Source of the DNA: Chenopodium formosanum
Taxonomy: Eukaryota; Streptophyta; Magnoliopsida; Caryophyllales; Amaranthaceae
Length of the DNA stretch: 64,000 bases
Reading direction: 5' to 3'
NCBI GenBank assembly: GCA_024500155.1
Contig: CM044857.1
Coordinates: 45,217,001 to 45,281,000, forward strand
The notes under the pieces were generated by a model. It searched no databases and had not been told where the DNA came from. It saw nothing but the letters and a program-made list of their open reading frames with translations. Each line of letters starts with the position of its first letter. The stretch's first letter is position 1. A program made the position numbers and the translations under genes. This document shows positions 61,833 through 64,000 of the stretch, one piece after another.

Positions 61833-62335
61833 AACCTCATTTAGGCCATTTTGAACTTATTTCGCTCCTAGAAGCTTGTTATTGCATTAAAACAATTACT
61901 TGTGATCATTTTGGACTTATAAAGATGTTATGTATACCAATTATGAGTTTTTAGATGAATTACATGTGATTTTTAATGACTATGTAGAATAAGGGACGTA
62001 AGAACCTCATTTAGGCCATTTTGAACTTATTTTGCTCCTGGTAGCTTGTTTTTGCATGAGAACAATTACTTGTGAGCATTTTTTACTTATAAACATGTTA
62101 TATATACAAAATATGAGTTGTTAGATGAATTAGATATAGACATTTAATGACTATTTAGAATTAGGGAAGTTAGAACCTCATTTGAGCCATTTTGAATTTA
62201 TTTCGCTCCTAGGAGCTTCTGCAGCTTGAAAACAATTACTTGTGAGCATTTTGTACTTATAAACATGTTATATATACCAATTATGAGTTGTTAGATGAAT
62301 TAGATGTGAATTTGTTTTCAAAACAAAGAAGTTGG
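61833..62335 (+). repeat. Three tandem 170-bp repeats between the CACTA genes
   Basis: Units begin AACCTCATTTAGGCCATTTT at 61833, 62003 and 62174 (periods 170 and 171). They lie downstream of the transposase stop, in the 3' UTR/spacer. Confidence 0.85.
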
Positions 62336-62433
62336 GTAATTGTTTGGCTATTTTGGGTACTCACCATTAATTTGATTGTCTTTAATGATGACTAATGATT
62401 TGGTTTTCTTGTGATGTTAGGTGTGTATATATA

Positions 62434-63942
62434 ATGGGCAGTGATGATGAGTACCTTCATTGTGATGACAATATGGATGATGAAGACCATGGGAATTCTC
62501 AATCTGATGATGAGGCGTATGATATCAATAAGGAGACAAATTTGGGTGAACCAGAAGACCAAGCTCACGATGAGTTGCTACGTAGGCTTGACGAATATGA
62601 GAGATCAGCTGAATGTGCCCCCCTATTGCGGATAATGTTGTTACTGAGTTTGTAACTGATTCACAAGGACAAAGGCAAACACAAACTCAATTGAAGACCA
62701 CTGTTAGTGGAGGGGGGGTAAAGGCACCGGTGAAGAGAAAGGGACGGGGTGCAACAAAAGCTTTTAAGAAACCCGGGGTTCCCATGGTTCTCGAGTGGGA
62801 TGAGTTTGATCAACCTACTGGCCAATGGCTCCGCCAATATTCTAGTCACATTGGCATACTTACTCGTAAAATACCCATTACACTTGATTGGGCTGAGGTA
62901 CCCGAAGGGTTGCTTTAGACGTTTTGGGATGATACAATGGTAAGTGGTTTTATTTCCGATTAGCTTTGTATATGTAAATGATAAGTGAAGTGGCAAATGT
63001 TGCACGGAAAAAAAAAAAGTCAAGTGGTAAGGTTCTGCCGCTGCCCGGGCCTGCTGCAGCTCCCTGTGCAACTGCCTGGGCTGCTGCAACTACCTGGGCA
63101 GCTACCTAGGGTGCTGCTGCAGCTGCCTGGGCTGCTGCAGCTGGCCTGGGCAGCTGCTTGGGGTGCTGTTGCAGCTCCCTGGGGTGCTGCTGTAGTTGGC
63201 CTGGGCTACTGCAATGGCCTGGGCTACAGCTTGTGGTCCCGGTTTTTTTTTGTTTTATTATTTTTCTTTATTTTGCCATTGCCTAACGAGGACGTTTTCA
63301 GATAATGTTCCAGAGTATGTTCAATATTGTTGATGAGCCGGCCAAGAGAAAATCTTTTTTCGCATTTGTACAAGAGAGGTTCAAAAACTTCTAAAGTTCC
63401 TTGAGAACAAGAGGGATCCATAAGACAAGACGGAAAAGTTCAATGAAAAAAGTGAAAGCTAATGGAGAACAGGAGGAACCTGAGAAGAAACCATGGGATG
63501 TATATCCACAAATAACGGTGATGGAGTGGGAGAAGTTTGTGGCGAAATCAACTAGTTTTACTGCACTTGTATGTAGTTATCTATCTATCAATTAGAGTTG
63601 ACAAATAAATATGGTTCAATACAAATAATGATGCTAACATTTCGTAATGTGTAGGAAAAAAGTGAGCAAGCTAGAATCAATGCGGGGAAGAAATCGTATA
63701 GCCATCATATGGGTTGTAAGACATTTGCGGAAAGTAGACCAAAGTGGATCAAAGAGGGTCTATACCCCACATCAAAGCTATTAACATCTGATAAACCAAT
63801 GTCGTCCACGGTCTCCACTTTGGTATGTCGTGCAATTGATTGGTGGTGTGTTATGCATGGTATCGACAAGGGCACCGGCAAGTATGTCATCTCGCGTCTG
63901 GATACTAAAGTCGTAGCAGATGCACTTGTGAGCAATCTATGA
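62434..63942 (+). pseudogene. Second CACTA gene (Transposase_24/Ptta type), degenerate
   Basis: Apparent exons: 62434-62939, 63302-63568 and 63655-about 63942. The N-terminus is acidic (Asp-rich); a basic KRKGRGATKAF patch and LEWDEFDQPTG follow. The last exon has SHHMGCKTFAESRPKWIKEG, the family's conserved core. Breaks: a 1-bp shift in a C6 run (62618-62623), TAG at 62916-62918, TAA at 63392-63394. In En/Spm the second product binds subterminal repeats. The last exon may instead end at a GTGAGC donor near 63927 and continue. Confidence 0.75.
63035..63235 (+). repeat. CTGCTGCAGCTGCCTGGG minisatellite in a CACTA gene intron
   Basis: About ten degenerate units of GCTGCAGCTGCCTGGGC type, GC-rich in an otherwise AT-rich intron (62940-63301). 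PvuII-like CAGCTG palindromes recur. Confidence 0.75.
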
Positions 63943-64000
63943 TACTTATGATAAATAACAACCTTATTATTATGTATTTTCATATAAACTACAACCTAAC

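Larger units (their letters stand above)
56852..64000 (+). mobile_element. CACTA (En/Spm) transposon, left part; right end beyond window
   Basis: Begins with CACTAGTAGAAAAAACC, a plant CACTA terminus. The next 200 bases carry GGAAGCGG/CCGCTTCC subterminal repeats in both orientations. A leader with an intron (donor near 57483) precedes a TNP2-type transposase gene (58355-61731) and a second gene (62434-63942). Both have several lesions, so this copy is not autonomous. The right terminus and TSD are outside the window. Confidence 0.85.

Overview
This is a plant nuclear window: split genes with GT-AG introns, AT-rich spacers, plant gene families and many plant-type transposons. The repeat style (TTCAG-rich foldback MITEs, ACTCCGT/ACGGAGT words) suggests a Caryophyllales eudicot, but that is an inference. 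No rRNA, tRNA, CRISPR or operon was seen.

Genes. From the left: a single-exon trihelix transcription factor (-, 1004-2185); pyridoxal kinase PDXK/SOS4 (+, 12 exons, 3949-10947, 309 aa); a kelch-type gene (-, 13061-14470) broken by a 5-bp tandem duplication in exon 1; MIA40 (-, 4 exons, 15636-17493, 142 aa, with its CPC and twin CX9C motifs); an unrecognised seven-exon gene (-, 22723-26832) with two probable lesions and a transposon in one intron; and AAR2, the U5 snRNP assembly factor (-, 13 exons, 44677-49926, 390 aa). The intact genes are housekeeping functions (vitamin B6 salvage, mitochondrial oxidative import, spliceosome assembly) and are not functionally linked.

Transposons. From about 17.5 kb on, most spacer is transposon-derived. 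Many elements can be delimited to the base by target-site duplications (TSDs): solo LTRs at 19332-20771 (TSD AATAT), 32324-39179 (AACAC), 34796-36954 (TTTAA) and 50545-52971 (TGCCT); Mutator-like TIR elements with 9-bp TSDs at 23544-24085, 31892-39825, 42214-43820 and 55436-55834; a hAT MITE at 54914-55428; Tourist-like MITEs at 26074, 29653, 39933, 50173 and 53241; a TRIM at 40769-41743; a small Helitron near 42914-43312; and a degenerate autonomous CACTA (En/Spm) element from 56852 past the right edge, carrying a TNP2-type transposase and a second transposase gene, both with stops and frameshifts.

The most striking structure is the nest at 31883-39834. A Pack-MULE-like element of about 1.07 kb is split by a solo LTR, which is split by a GAACAT/ATGTTC foldback element, which holds a mariner-type MITE, another solo LTR and another MULE-like element. 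Similar nesting appears at 42.2-43.8 kb (Helitron inside a MULE), 54.9-55.8 kb (hAT at a MULE edge) and 56.3-56.9 kb (CACTA at a GC-rich MULE-like arm).
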